From NCBI RefSeq assembly GCF_027172205.1, contig NC_070611.1:10399479-10463478 (forward strand): DNA of 64,000 nt, read 5' to 3'. The position numbers and the translations under genes are program-made. Under the pieces are notes generated by a model. It worked only from the letters and a program-made list of their open reading frames with translations. It was not told the origin of the DNA and ran no database searches. This document shows positions 30,901 through 42,900 of this stretch, piece by piece; the stretch's first letter is position 1; the number at the start of each line of letters is the position of its first letter. This DNA is from Podarcis raffonei. Its lineage: Eukaryota; Chordata; Lepidosauria; Squamata; Lacertidae.

Positions 30901-33900
30901 CAGTAAGATATGTCCTCCCCCTGTGCCAATCCAAAGGGCTGTATTCTTCTGCAGGCAGATGCTCTTCACTCTTCCCAAAATAGCAACTTCTTGTTTTGAT
31001 TCTTTATTCAGGTTTGGCACCTCCTCCCTAAAACAATATGATACCATTGTATGTTAACGTTGCAATGGGTCACGCCTTTCCTTTTGTTTCCCGTATATTT
31101 TCACATAAGCATCTCATTAAGCGGCCATTTGTTTAATGGAAAGAAGGACAGAAATGCTTTAAGCTACACCAGCTTCCTATTCTCTCTTTGCACTATCATT
31201 TAGAATACTAAAAGCAGACGCCTAGCAATCTCTGGTCACTCCCTGCCTGTGAGAACAACTGCCCAGTTTGAGTAGTTGCCAACATATGTGCTTCTTGCAA
31301 TACAGTGTGCCTTCATAATAAACCCACAAGAAAAGTTTGTGCATTGTAATACATAGCAAAATCTCTACGGCACTCTTGAGCTACAAATCCACTTTAAATG
31401 GGCAAATATATTACAGTAAGAAAAATGATGGGGAAAAGCATAGGAATGTATCAGATAACTACCACACTGTATAACCTCTGTGCAACCAGGACAAACAGGT
31501 CACCTGGAAGCCTTTTTATTTATTTTTTACTATTAAAGCTTCGCTTGTGGAACACATTTTTAAAATCAGCTTAACCACCCATGATATCCCTGACTTCTCT
31601 GTGACAGCTGTACACAAACTACTCACTTTAGAAAATGCATGCAGTCGATTAGTTCACAAAGCTTCTCTGCCTTTTTATCCCAAACTTCCACAAAATAGCT
31701 GTTTTTCTTTGCCAAGTAGATGGATTTGTCTACTGCTATGGAAATGATATTGGCATCACTGTGAGCCCTGTGGCATAATCTGAGGGGCAGAAAAGAAAAA
31801 TCAGAATGATATATGATGGTACAGAACATATAACATGTGTTTGCAAAGATGGGAAGTTTACAATAGACACCTCTGAAAAGCTTGGTGGACTCCCCCCATC
31901 CCTGCAATAACCTAGATCCTACCTGCAGAAGCTCCACATCCGGAGCTGTTCACCTCCCCTGAAAATCTGCTCCTAGGCGTTGAAGTACCCTTCAAAAAAG
32001 TGTGTGCCACAGTGGGAGAGGATACTTCCCTTCCCAGCACCAGCTCACACAAGTAAGTACTTTCTGCTCCTACACAGAAATCTCTGGGTACTGAGTTATC
32101 CTCAGTGGCTACATGTTTGAATTTAATGCGTGTCCAAACTAAGAGCCTTCAACTGTGGAATGCCCTCCTCCCACAAGTCTGAATGCCATCAATATTGTCA
32201 TCACTCTAGTGCCAAATTAACCCCCCCCCAGTTGTTGGTTTAGCTGATGGTTGTTTAGCTTCCTCTGCTTTTTGAGCTGACTTTCCTCTGAATTTCATTG
32301 TTCTGTTGTGGTGTATTTCATGTTCTATACCAGTGGTTCTCAACCTTTTATTGGCCATGCCAAACCTAAGCATCTCTAAAACCCTGATGCCCCCGTGACA
32401 TATAATTATTACTATTCAAAAAGTGAACTCCTATTCACGTGGAGGAAGCATAGAAGGACATTCACTGTTAATAACGCATTCTTAAATTGCCCCCCTTAAA
32501 AATCAAATTGCCCTGCTGTGGGGTGTGTGCCCCACGTTGGGAACCACAGTTCTATATCCAGCCTAGTATCTGTAAGTTGAAGGGTATGCAACTCCTATAA
32601 TCCTTGCACATTGAAAATGCTGGCTGGGGCCAATGAGAGTTAAGAGTTCAACAACATCTGGAGGGCATCACATGACCAACTCTGATGTAGATACGTGCAG
32701 ATAATGTGCAAACGTTTATATATGCTCAATGAGGGCTTGATTTATTGCGAATTGATGTCACTTAAGACTACCTCCATGACATCCATGGATTTGTTCAGAT
32801 CAGCTTCTGGGCGTCCAAAGTTCACAAGGAAAAAATCAGTGGGAGTTCGCACAGAAATGTATTCCAAGGCGTTTCTAAGAAACACACATGGATCAGCATA
32901 ATAGAAATAAATGGAAAAATACATCTGACAAAGGTGTGCAGCGTTTATGCAAGCGTGAAAGTACTTGGGACTCCCTGACCCTCAGTCATATGAATGCAAG
33001 ACACTCAGCATTTGTTTGGAAACTGTAAACTGTTTGGTTAACCTTATCACACAATTTATATTTTACAAGTGATAAGGCCAAATAAGGTTTCTCATGGTTG
33101 GGCGAGGAGAATCTTATTCTCCTCATCCCACCAAAAAGATGCAGATAGGGTAAAGAGAAGTACCAGGCAAAAAGAAAAGCAAGATACTTAAAGAATAAAT
33201 GATGTATTTTAAAGAACACAACCAGAAGAGACAAACGCATGTAGTGAAAATTAAAACAAATGAACTTACATTTGGCTTGTTTTTGTCTCAATGATTTTTT
33301 GGACGCAGAAGTCATTAGAAAATGATATAATCTTTGTTCCACAGCCTCCCCAGATTGTATTTTTTTCACATGAATAAACAGATTCTCTTAAGCACATAAG
33401 TGGGGTGCTGCGGGTTCCAAGTTGTAAAATCTTCAAAGGTGCAGCATCTTTGCACTGGAAGTATAGCAAAAAAAAAATCGGTGAGAAAAATCTCCAGGCA
33501 TGAATAAAACACCAGTCCCTGCTGATATACATAACTTTAAATGTTGTTGTTGTTGCATGGTCATTCAACACTGGCAACAACAACAACAACAACAACAATA
33601 AAATACCCTGCCTTTTCCCCTGGCGGTACTCAAAGCAGCTTACAAATAAAATTAAGAAATGCTAAAAATATAGGGGGAACAATCATTAAAAACAATTAAA
33701 CACTGATAAAATTAAAACTGTATACATATATAAAATCTGTTTGAAACCTAAAAATAATTACATTTAAAAAAATACTGGGATATACAAAATCTAAAAGTTC
33801 TAAGCATAAACAACTTAAATATAAACGAAGATGCATTCATAAGCATTATGGAAAATGAGAAAATATGAGGAGACACAATTGTTGAAGAGGTAAACATGAC

Positions 33901-36900
33901 TAGTGAAGGAATGAAACTCATTGAGTATGATCCACAATTCTTCTGTAATGCTATAAATGAATTTAACATTGTTTATAAAATGGATTTTGATTAAAATTCC
34001 TGAGCCGTTTGTACAGTTTACTATATTTATAAGGAAAGAGAGGAGCAGGTTAGCCACGATTTGATCATTGTGCAAAAGCCCACTGCTCATTTGTGGTAAC
34101 CCATAATTTGTTTCAGGCTATGGCTTACCATAATGTGTGAAAGGGGCCTTTATGTGGCTTCCCTATTCAGTGATATTTCAATAACATCTGCTGTCAAAGA
34201 GTTTTAGAAAGACCTCTAACCTTTGAACACAAATGAAAAGGGGGAAGTGCATCAAAAACTATGTATGTGTTTCATTGCTACAGAATTACTGGAAGATAGC
34301 ATTGCAGATGTACCTTTACTGCTGTGTCTTTAAAAACCGCTAGCTGCCCATCAGCTGTACCAGCACAAAAATAGTTCTGTTTGCTGAAATGAAACAGGGA
34401 ATTATATCTTTGAAATAAACTGATTATATATATCTTACTAAATCACTGCATGATCCTTATAGAAATAGCCGTTCACTGCATACTAAATGAACTATTACAC
34501 AAGCATAATTTTTAGTGAGATGCACCAATATACGTGTGCAATATTATGACTGGAAGCACAAATCAAAAGCATTCAACTTCATTTTTTAAAAGTCTACTCT
34601 TCAAGTCATATTGCAATTAGACACCTGCACAAAGACGATAATAATTCTCACAACACCCATTTAAGCTATTTGAATATGTAGATATGAGATGCACAGGTAT
34701 GTAAAATTATTTCTGGGTGGACATTTTTTTTGTACTTTTCTAACTATAAATCTATTATGAAATTTCACCTATACTTAGATACAACCGTACTTTTGCTTTG
34801 CATAAGAGTAGCAGTAAAGACATGTGACAGAATCCGACATCTTCTGAAGTTGGTGCCTGGGCTTCTCCTCTTCTGCATGAAAGACCCACAAACAACCAGA
34901 ATGAGTTCCTGCTACAATCCAGTTCTCCTTCTCTGCTGAAAGAGTTACCAAGGCCATACACAATACTCTGTTATCTGCAATTTCCTGGTGGGGAACAATA
35001 TATATAGTAAACATCTGGACACAATTACATAAACGCATATTAGTCTTATTATTATCTTTTTATTTTACCAATTCCCTTGAATTCTAGAAATAGATCTATC
35101 CGACTAATTTATCCTTCCAAAATTAGTAGCTACCATGGGGCTATGGAACATGTAAATGCTTCTTTTTCTCTAAGGACAGCTGGTCGGGTCCACTTTTTCT
35201 GAACGTTACGCTTTTGTAAGCAGCAGTACATTAAGGAGCAAAGATTAAGTGACCAGCTCCCTGCTGCCCTTCCTTTATTCATAGTAGTAATGAACCTGGA
35301 TTCTTGAATGTCCAAGGTGTAGCAACTCAAAGGAGGAAATGAATCCACTCACTGGGCCCATCCCGAATAAGCCTACAAAGCACCAGATTCTACACGCAGC
35401 CTTCAGAGGAAGTACAGTGGTACCTCGGGATGTGAACGGGATCCGTTCTGGAGCCCCGTTCGCATCCTGAACAGAACGTAAGACGCGACTGCGCAGGTCA
35501 CGTTTCGATACTTGCGTGGCGATTCCCGCCCCCTCCCACAGATGGAATAAATAAAGACACCGGACACCAGAATTTAGGTTAATGGTGTTGGCTTTTTGCA
35601 GTATGGTAACGCTGCAGAGAGCTTGCTGGGGAGACCATGCATTAAAAAGAAAGGACTCAAAAATAACTTAAACAAAGTTTTAATAAGAAAAACAAAAACT
35701 CCTTTTACACTAAATACATTAACAACCAAACCAGACCCAACCACCAACCCATCCCCCAGGGTAATGGGAGAGCTAGGTGCTGCTCCTTATATACTACACC
35801 CAAAAGCTGACACACCTTAATCAAATACAACTCAGCAGCACCTGCTACGTTTCACAGCTGTAAAGCTGGGTCTCGTTATCTTACTCTGGCCCTTGCTCTG
35901 GCCCCTTAAAGACATACACATTGGGTGGAACAATGATGAACCTTTACATTTAAAGAAACCATTCAACATTTCCCCTGCGGTTCATCATTGTGGAACAAAA
36001 ACATAAAGCATACTTTGTACATGTCTTTCATGTGTAACCTTTGGAAGTGCTTTAGTAAAAATGTCCGCAATTTGATTGTCACCTGGAACATATTCAAATA
36101 CAATCATTTCGTCAGCAATTAGTTTCTTTACAAACTGTAAACGTAACCTTAAGACTCTAGTGCGCTGCGTATTGGTCTCTGAACACAGGATAGCAAGTCC
36201 GCTCTGGGAATCAAAGTAAACTTTTACTGGTAGTGTTACTTGCATCTGTAGGTCTGCAAATACTTGCAGATACCATTCTACATCACGAGTGGCCTGAACG
36301 CATGCACATAATTCACTCTCTGTTGTGGAGAGACAAATAATGGTTTGTGTCTGGGACTTCCATTCAAATGGACAACCGTTATAACAAAACACCATACCAG
36401 ACACACCCCTGCAATTATTTTGTTCCACTGCATGAGATGCATCGCAGAAAATTTCAAAACTTTTGTCAATACTGGTATAAACTGCAACCTATAATGTTTG
36501 GTATGTTTAAGGTAATTTCTGAACATCATTGTAGCTTTTTGGCTCAAAAACTGCCTTATTGACATACACAGTATTAAAATGTTCATCTGCAAAACGTTGT
36601 GGCTTCTGTCTCTTTCTATCTGAACGTCTCAGTCCGGAAGGAGAGTCAGACTCCTCAGACTTAATGGGATTAAGTGAACCACTAGTTTCAGGTTGTAAAT
36701 CATTGTCAGATTGAAGAGATGCCTGTAGGCTAAGCTCACGATCAGAAAACTCAAGAGAATCTAACCTCCCCTTGGGTGCCTGTGACTTTAAATCCTCAAA
36801 CAAATTAGATTCAAAAGACTTTTTGTCTTTTTCCATTAATTCAGAAGCACCATTTCCTGCTGCTGCTGCTTCTTCCTCTTCTTCCTCAGTATTATCTATA

Positions 36901-39900
36901 CCATCAGTATCTTGGAAGACAGCAACTCCATTCCAATTTACAGTTTGTATCATGCTTCTGGTAATATGGAATTTGCCAGTTGCTGGTATGTAAATTCTGT
37001 ACGCCCCCTGCTGGTAGCCCATTAATTTTCCCTGGACACTACGTTCACCCAATTTCTGCTTAGCGGGATAATGCATAATTACATCTGAACCCCAAATGCG
37101 TAGGTATTTCAGATTAGGGCGTTTTTTAAACAGCTTCTCATAGGGGGTGACATCTAAACCAGAATGATAACTGCGATTTCTAACATAACAAAACGCATTA
37201 AGCGCTTCAGCCCAAAAGCCTTTGGGCAGATTAGCATCGTGCAGATACGTTTTAACCCCTGCCTGTAGGTCACGCTGCACAACTTCAACAAGCCCATTTT
37301 GCCATGGACTTCGGGGGCAAGATAACTCATGAGTAGTCCCCTGTGCTTCCAGGAAATTCTCAAAATCCTCAGAAACAAATTCCCCGCCCCGGTCAGAAAA
37401 CAGGTTCTTAATTGGTTTGTTAAAGTGCGTTTTTACCCAGTTGCAAAAAACTTTGTACTTCTCAAATGCTTGGGACTTCTCAGCTATTGCATAAGTCCAA
37501 CAATATCTACTATACTGGTCTATCAGAGTAAGCCAGTACTTAGAACCTCCTAATGATGGTGGGAGTGGCCCAACTAAATCACAATGTACACGCTCAAATG
37601 GCTCAGTTACTTTCCTATCTGAGCATCTACCCTTGCGTGCAACCTTAATCTTATTCTTGCAACAGGATAGACATTGCATAAAGAATTTACATGGTTTTAA
37701 GTTGAGGCCATTAACAATATTCTTTGTCTTAATTACATCAGCAAAATTCAGGTGTCCCAGAATTCTGTGCGCCTCATGGACACACCCGGAATGTGGCCTT
37801 ACATTCCTCAACCCCTGGCTTGACTGTGCTGCTCTGCAATTTATAGGCGATTGGGAGTAGGTGCGAAAATACAGTCTATATAAACCATCAGATTCCCGGG
37901 CATACAATAGACGTTTGTTCCCATCGAAAAACTCACACATTGACTTTAAGAAACGCACAGTTATGCCTTGATGAGCAAAGCACCGTACTGATAATAAATT
38001 GTCGACTGACGGGCAGTAAACGCAGTTCGCTATTGTAATGTTTAAAGAGTCAAGTTTAACAGTACCCCTGCCAAGCGACTGCAAGACTTGTGAATTGGCT
38101 AAATGTACATTACCAATTTCCTCTTCGAAAGAAATAAACAAGCTTCGATCGTTGCAGATATGCTGAGATGCTCCTGAGTCCACAACAAAAGACTTCCACT
38201 TGGCACGTTTAAGTCTTTTACGATCTGTTGTCCTAGCATGGAAAACTCGCGGCTCGTTTCTGTCTCTACTATACGATGTCGGCTGCTGGGCTGACGACCG
38301 TGACTGACGAACAGAAACAGGCTTGGGAGTACTTTGCTTTCTTTTGGATCTGCAGTCCTTTGCAAAATGTCCTTGCTTATTGCAGAACCAACAACGCTTG
38401 GCAGCTTTAAATACAGTTGTATCACCACAAGTTTGCATATGGCGTTCCTCATTACTTCTGGAAATAGGAGTGCTTATGGCACAAGCCTCCCTTCTGTCCA
38501 ACTCGCCCATTAATCTTGCCGTCACCCCTTCCACAGTTAATTGTGCTGGTGGAACGGCAGATATCTGGCTAGCTATACCATCGAAGTCCTCATTAAGGGA
38601 ACAAAGAATGATAAAAACATACTGAATATCAGGTATGTCCATGTCCCTTCGAATTAATTCGCCGCGTATTGCCTCCAGACGTCTCAAGTGTGCTGCCAAA
38701 TCACCACCAGGCTGCAACTTCGTCTGGTACAACTGCTTGAAAAACGTCAATGCAGATGCTGACTCTTTTCTAACATGCACTGCTACAAGACTGTCCCACA
38801 TTTCTTTGGCAGTTTTCTTATTTCTTATATAGACTACTTGCTGGTCGCTGACTGCCAAATTAATTATCGCCCTGGCTTTTGCATCTCCTTTCGACCAAGC
38901 ATTAGTTACAGGGTCAGGAGGGTCATCAGTTACATAGGTCCATACTTCTCTAGAGGTCAAAAGCGCCTCCACCCGAAAAGACCATAAACTATAGTTCTCA
39001 TCTGTTAGCTGTGGGAAGACCAGAGCCTTCTCAGCTTCAGGAACCCGGTCAACCATTCTGGAACTCTTCCAGACCCACAGAACTACGCTAACAGGAGAAG
39101 GAGTTTTCAAACCTTTCTCAGAGTCCAAAAATATGCAGTCATCCACTCAGCAGCTGGGCCCATAACCAAAGATGTTGGCTTTTTGCAGTATGGTAACGCT
39201 GCAGAGAGCTTGCTGGGGAGACCATGCATTAAAAAGAAAGGACTCAAAAATAACTTAAACAAAGTTTTAATAAGAAAAACAAAAACTCCTTTTACACTAA
39301 ATACATTAACAACCAAACCAGACCCAACCACCAACCCATCCCCCAGGGTAATGGGAGAGCTAGGTGCTGCTCCTTATATACTACACCCAAAAGCTGACAC
39401 ACCTTAATCAAATACAACTCAGCAGCACCTGCTACGTTTCACAGCTGTAAAGCTGGGTCTCGTTATCTTACTCTGGCCCTTGCTCTGGCCCCTTAAAGAC
39501 ATACACATTGGGTGGAACAATGATGAACCTTTACATTTAAAGAAACCATTCAACAAATGGGTGAAAAATGGGCACAACTTTATTGATTAGAGGCAAGGCT
39601 TTAGGCATTGGCCCTATCAGACTAACCGGTATAAAACCGGGAAGAGTTAAGCACCAACAGGGGGAGCCCCCGAGATGCACATCGCTAGGCGCTCCCCGAG
39701 GGGTTACCGCTCGGGAGCGCGCTTTAGGCCCTAGCCTCCATAGGTTTCGGACGAGGCGACTACCCTTCATCATTTGGGGGAGGTGATGGCGTTCCTCCCC
39801 CCAACTCATTTGCATAATAATCCCCCTGCCAATGCCTAACCGCCCAAACCAAAGGTGTTGTGACGTTTTGCTATGAGGTAGGCGAAAAAACCAAGTGGCT

Positions 39901-42900
39901 TCCAAAATACAGCCAATTAGCCAAATGGGAAAACTCCTACCAGGCCCCTTGCGGCGACCAGCCGAAGCCCATAGCAAAGTCCAGATGAGAACCTAAAGGG
40001 TGGGAGGGTGGGAAACCGCAGCTGCTGAAAAGAAAGAAAGGGGCGAGCACGGGCTGCCCTGACCTTAAATGCCACCTAGTAAGCCCGCCCCCACCACCAG
40101 CCGATTGGCTGGCGGAGCGAATAATGAATATTAATGAGACCCGGGAATCCCTGAGTCCCGCGGGGCTGCAGCCCGCCCTGCGAGGACATAGATGGGGGCA
40201 TGAGCCTGTAACCCCCCCCTTATGTTGGGAGTGGCTTTCCGCGCACAACGTCATTTTGACCGTCTGCGCATGCGGCGAAACCCGGAAGTAACACGCTCCA
40301 TTACTTCTGGGTCGTCGCGGAACGCAACCCGAAAATACTTATCCTGAAGCGTATTTATCCCGATGTATGACTGTACCTTTATCTATGAAGGCTGATAGAC
40401 TTCCATCTCCTCTGAGGACCAAGAAAGCCCTGCACAGCTTCCATTGGCCAAGTCCCAGCAGCTTGAAAAGCCTACCACCTGAATACAGTGGTACCTCGGG
40501 TTAAGTATTTAATTCATTCCGGAGGTCCATTCTTAACCTGAAACTGTTCTTAACCTGAAGCACCACTTTAGCTAATGGGGCCTCCTGCTGCCGCTGCGCC
40601 ACCACCGCACGATTTCTGTTCTCATCCTGAAGCAAAGTTCTTAACCCGAGGTAATATTTCTGGGTTAGCAGAGTCTGTAACCTGAAGCGTATGTAACCTG
40701 AAGCGTATGTAACCCGAGGTACCACTGTACTAGGCTCTCCTGCATGATTGCTGACTGTGGTCCTGGAAGACTTGTTCTTTTATTTTGAACCAGAACCCTT
40801 GTTCCAGTTCAGGGAACTAAACGACTAAACAACAACACCCATTGAGTATGTAATTGAATGCTATTATGAGACTGATAGATCTGAGATGTAAAAGAAATCT
40901 CCATTACAAAATGCAAAACAAAACAAGCAAACCTTTCTATGGCATGCAAATATATATACATGCTGAATTAACTGCCCTTTGAGATTCTACTAAGGTATGA
41001 AGTTTATTATATAAGTATTGCATCTACCAGGACTGAAGCATTTGTATTAAGAACCAGCTTTTACACCTACCTGACACCCGTGTCCATCTGAATTTAAATC
41101 AATAAATGAGATCTGTGCTGCTTCTAAGTTTCCGCTACCTATCCAGATTCCTGTCTTCTTACAACTTGGATTTGCAGCAACCATGCAATCTGCTCCAAAA
41201 GGAGAGGGTACTGAGATGTATCTCATCAAGCAGACAAGTTCTGCCGAATTCAAAATATCATAAACCTGCAGAAATAGCACATTAGTAGCAACAGTGAGTA
41301 ATGGCCCCTTCTTATACATTATGTTCCTTACACCACAGTAATAAAATGCACTGCCAATACTGCATATACTGTATTGTTTAGAAAGGCGTTTAATGACACA
41401 TTCATTTATGCAGCAGATCAGATGGTCTTTTCCACTTATAAACACAGTAAATGCCATACCTGAGCAGATGTAGGTCTTTCCTGAGGATTTTCTTTCAAAC
41501 ATTTCTTAATTAAATCTTCAACTTCTGGCCAGGGGGTGCAGCTATATTCTTTGACAGGATCTAGAATTTAAGTTTTTGAGTTTCAGATGAAGAAAAGGAA
41601 CTACACAGAGCAGGGTTAAGTATACAGTCCTCTGCGCACCAGAAGCAGTTTAGTCACACGACCCGGAAAGCTTTCTGTGGACAAACACCAGCTCTCTCGG
41701 CCTGAAAGTGAGATGAGTGCCGCAACCCCATAGTCACCTTTGACTGGACTTAACCGTCCAAGGGTCCTTTACCTTTTTATAGTAAAATCAATTGTTTTTA
41801 AATTCTTGCTTACTGCAAGAATTCCTTCAGTCAAAATGGGTTTGAAAAGAATGTACATCCCTCGTCTTATTTTTCTGTGTATAAGACGAGGTTTTTTGCT
41901 AAGTCTTGTTTCTTTCACAGAAGAGCCCAAAATTTACTCTCAGCATCAAGACACAGAGAATTAAACAAATTTTAAAATATTGGTCCTCATGAACTCCAAG
42001 CAGCGGATGGTACACTGTTATTTAATACTGTTTTGTAACCTTGTTCTCTTCAGTGTAACTATTTGCTGCTTACACAAGTATTTCCTTAACCTTGCTTTAA
42101 TGTTAGAATGGACCACCCCCACCCACGCAGAATTGTGTGCACACATAATACAGTGGTACCTCGGGTTACATACGCTTCAGGTTACACACTCTGTTAACCC
42201 AGAAATAGTGCTTCAGGTTAAGAACTTTGCTTCAGGATGAGAACAAAAATCGTGCTCTGGGGGCGCAGCGGCAGCGGGAGGCCCTATTAGCTAAAGTGGT
42301 GCTTCAGGGTAAGAACAGTTTCAGGTTAAGAACGGACCTCCGGAACGAATTAAGTACTTAACCCGAGGTACCACTGTACACATAATGTCCTACACATACC
42401 ATCTTATATGAGGACATTAAATAATGAAAAATAAACCACCAGTGAACAACCTGAGTATATCAACATAACTAAGGAGGCACAATGTATTCTGTAAACTTAC
42501 ATGGCAGTGGTTGAGCCAGATAATATTAGCTGCCCTGAATTTCTGTTGGTTTTAATGGAACACTGTGCACCGAATGTTTGCAGTGCCTTCAGTTTCCAGG
42601 CCACTTGATATCTTTATTCCAAACCTTTCCTCTTCTGCCTTTTTGGCTTTCCGTACTGTCTACTGCTCATGCAACAACCACTGTATTGAGCACTAGGAGA
42701 AGTAAACATACCTGGCAATTTTCCATGGATAGCTAAGTCATCAAATTCATTAGGAAATTTCATGCCTTCTAATATTCTCCCACCAGCTGTTAAAATGTCA
42801 TACAGGAGCAAGCCAAATGAATAAACATCAGCTTGCTGATTGTAAATAACATTTCCTCTTGCAACTTCTGGTGCTCTGAAGCCTAAAAAATAATACCCAA

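Larger units (their letters stand above)
35586..39555 (-). mobile_element. Ty1/copia-type LTR retrotransposon (fossil, very young)
   Basis: Two 383-bp LTRs (35586-35968 and 39173-39555) begin TGTTG and end CAACA, and appear identical. AATGG flanks the element on both sides (35581-35585, 39556-39560). On the minus strand a gag-like part with a CCHC knuckle ([14 protein letters not shown]), a protease motif (DSGASQH), an integrase with an HHCC-like region and D-D-E residues, and an RNase H-like part can be recognised. This order puts integrase ahead of the RT/RNase H part, as in copia. The internal region, about 3.2 kb, is short for the family and the element looks incomplete, with a few breaks. 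Matching LTRs mean a very recent insertion. Confidence 0.92.
35546..40210 (-). mobile_element. Middle LTR-like element carrying the copia insertion (fossil)
   Basis: The sequence left (35546-35585) and right (39561-40210) of the copia element reads as one block on the minus strand, with an AATAAAG signal (plus-strand CTTTATTG near 39577) and a GC-rich, CCAAT-containing part near 40100. It looks like a solo LTR or similar block. Family and exact ends are uncertain. Confidence 0.4.
35415..40373. mobile_element. Outer Tigger-type MITE, split by nested insertions (intron 44)
   Basis: It starts CAGTGGTACCTCGGGATGTGAACGGGATCCG at 35415 and ends CCCGATGTATGACTG at 40373 with TA beyond. The inner arms also pair (CCCTCCCACA near 35533-35543, TGTTGGGAG near 40213). 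Between the arms lies a second, LTR-like block, which holds the copia element. Confidence 0.7.

Noticed and set aside
33748-34090. Minus-strand frames in intron 46 as extra LRRK2 exons
   Set aside because: Exons 46 and 47 already join in phase and the frames are AT-rich with no similarity to WD40 repeats.
35596-35820. Identical 74-codon frames in both copia LTRs as a coding gene
   Set aside because: They are identical because the LTRs are duplicates; they lie antisense to the element and show no domain.
41855-41895. Hairpin CCTCGTCTTATTTTTCTGTGTATAAGACGAGG as a functional RNA
   Set aside because: It resembles collapsed ends of the mariner-type MITE family (TTATAGAGCG/TATAAGACG ends) and has no other support.
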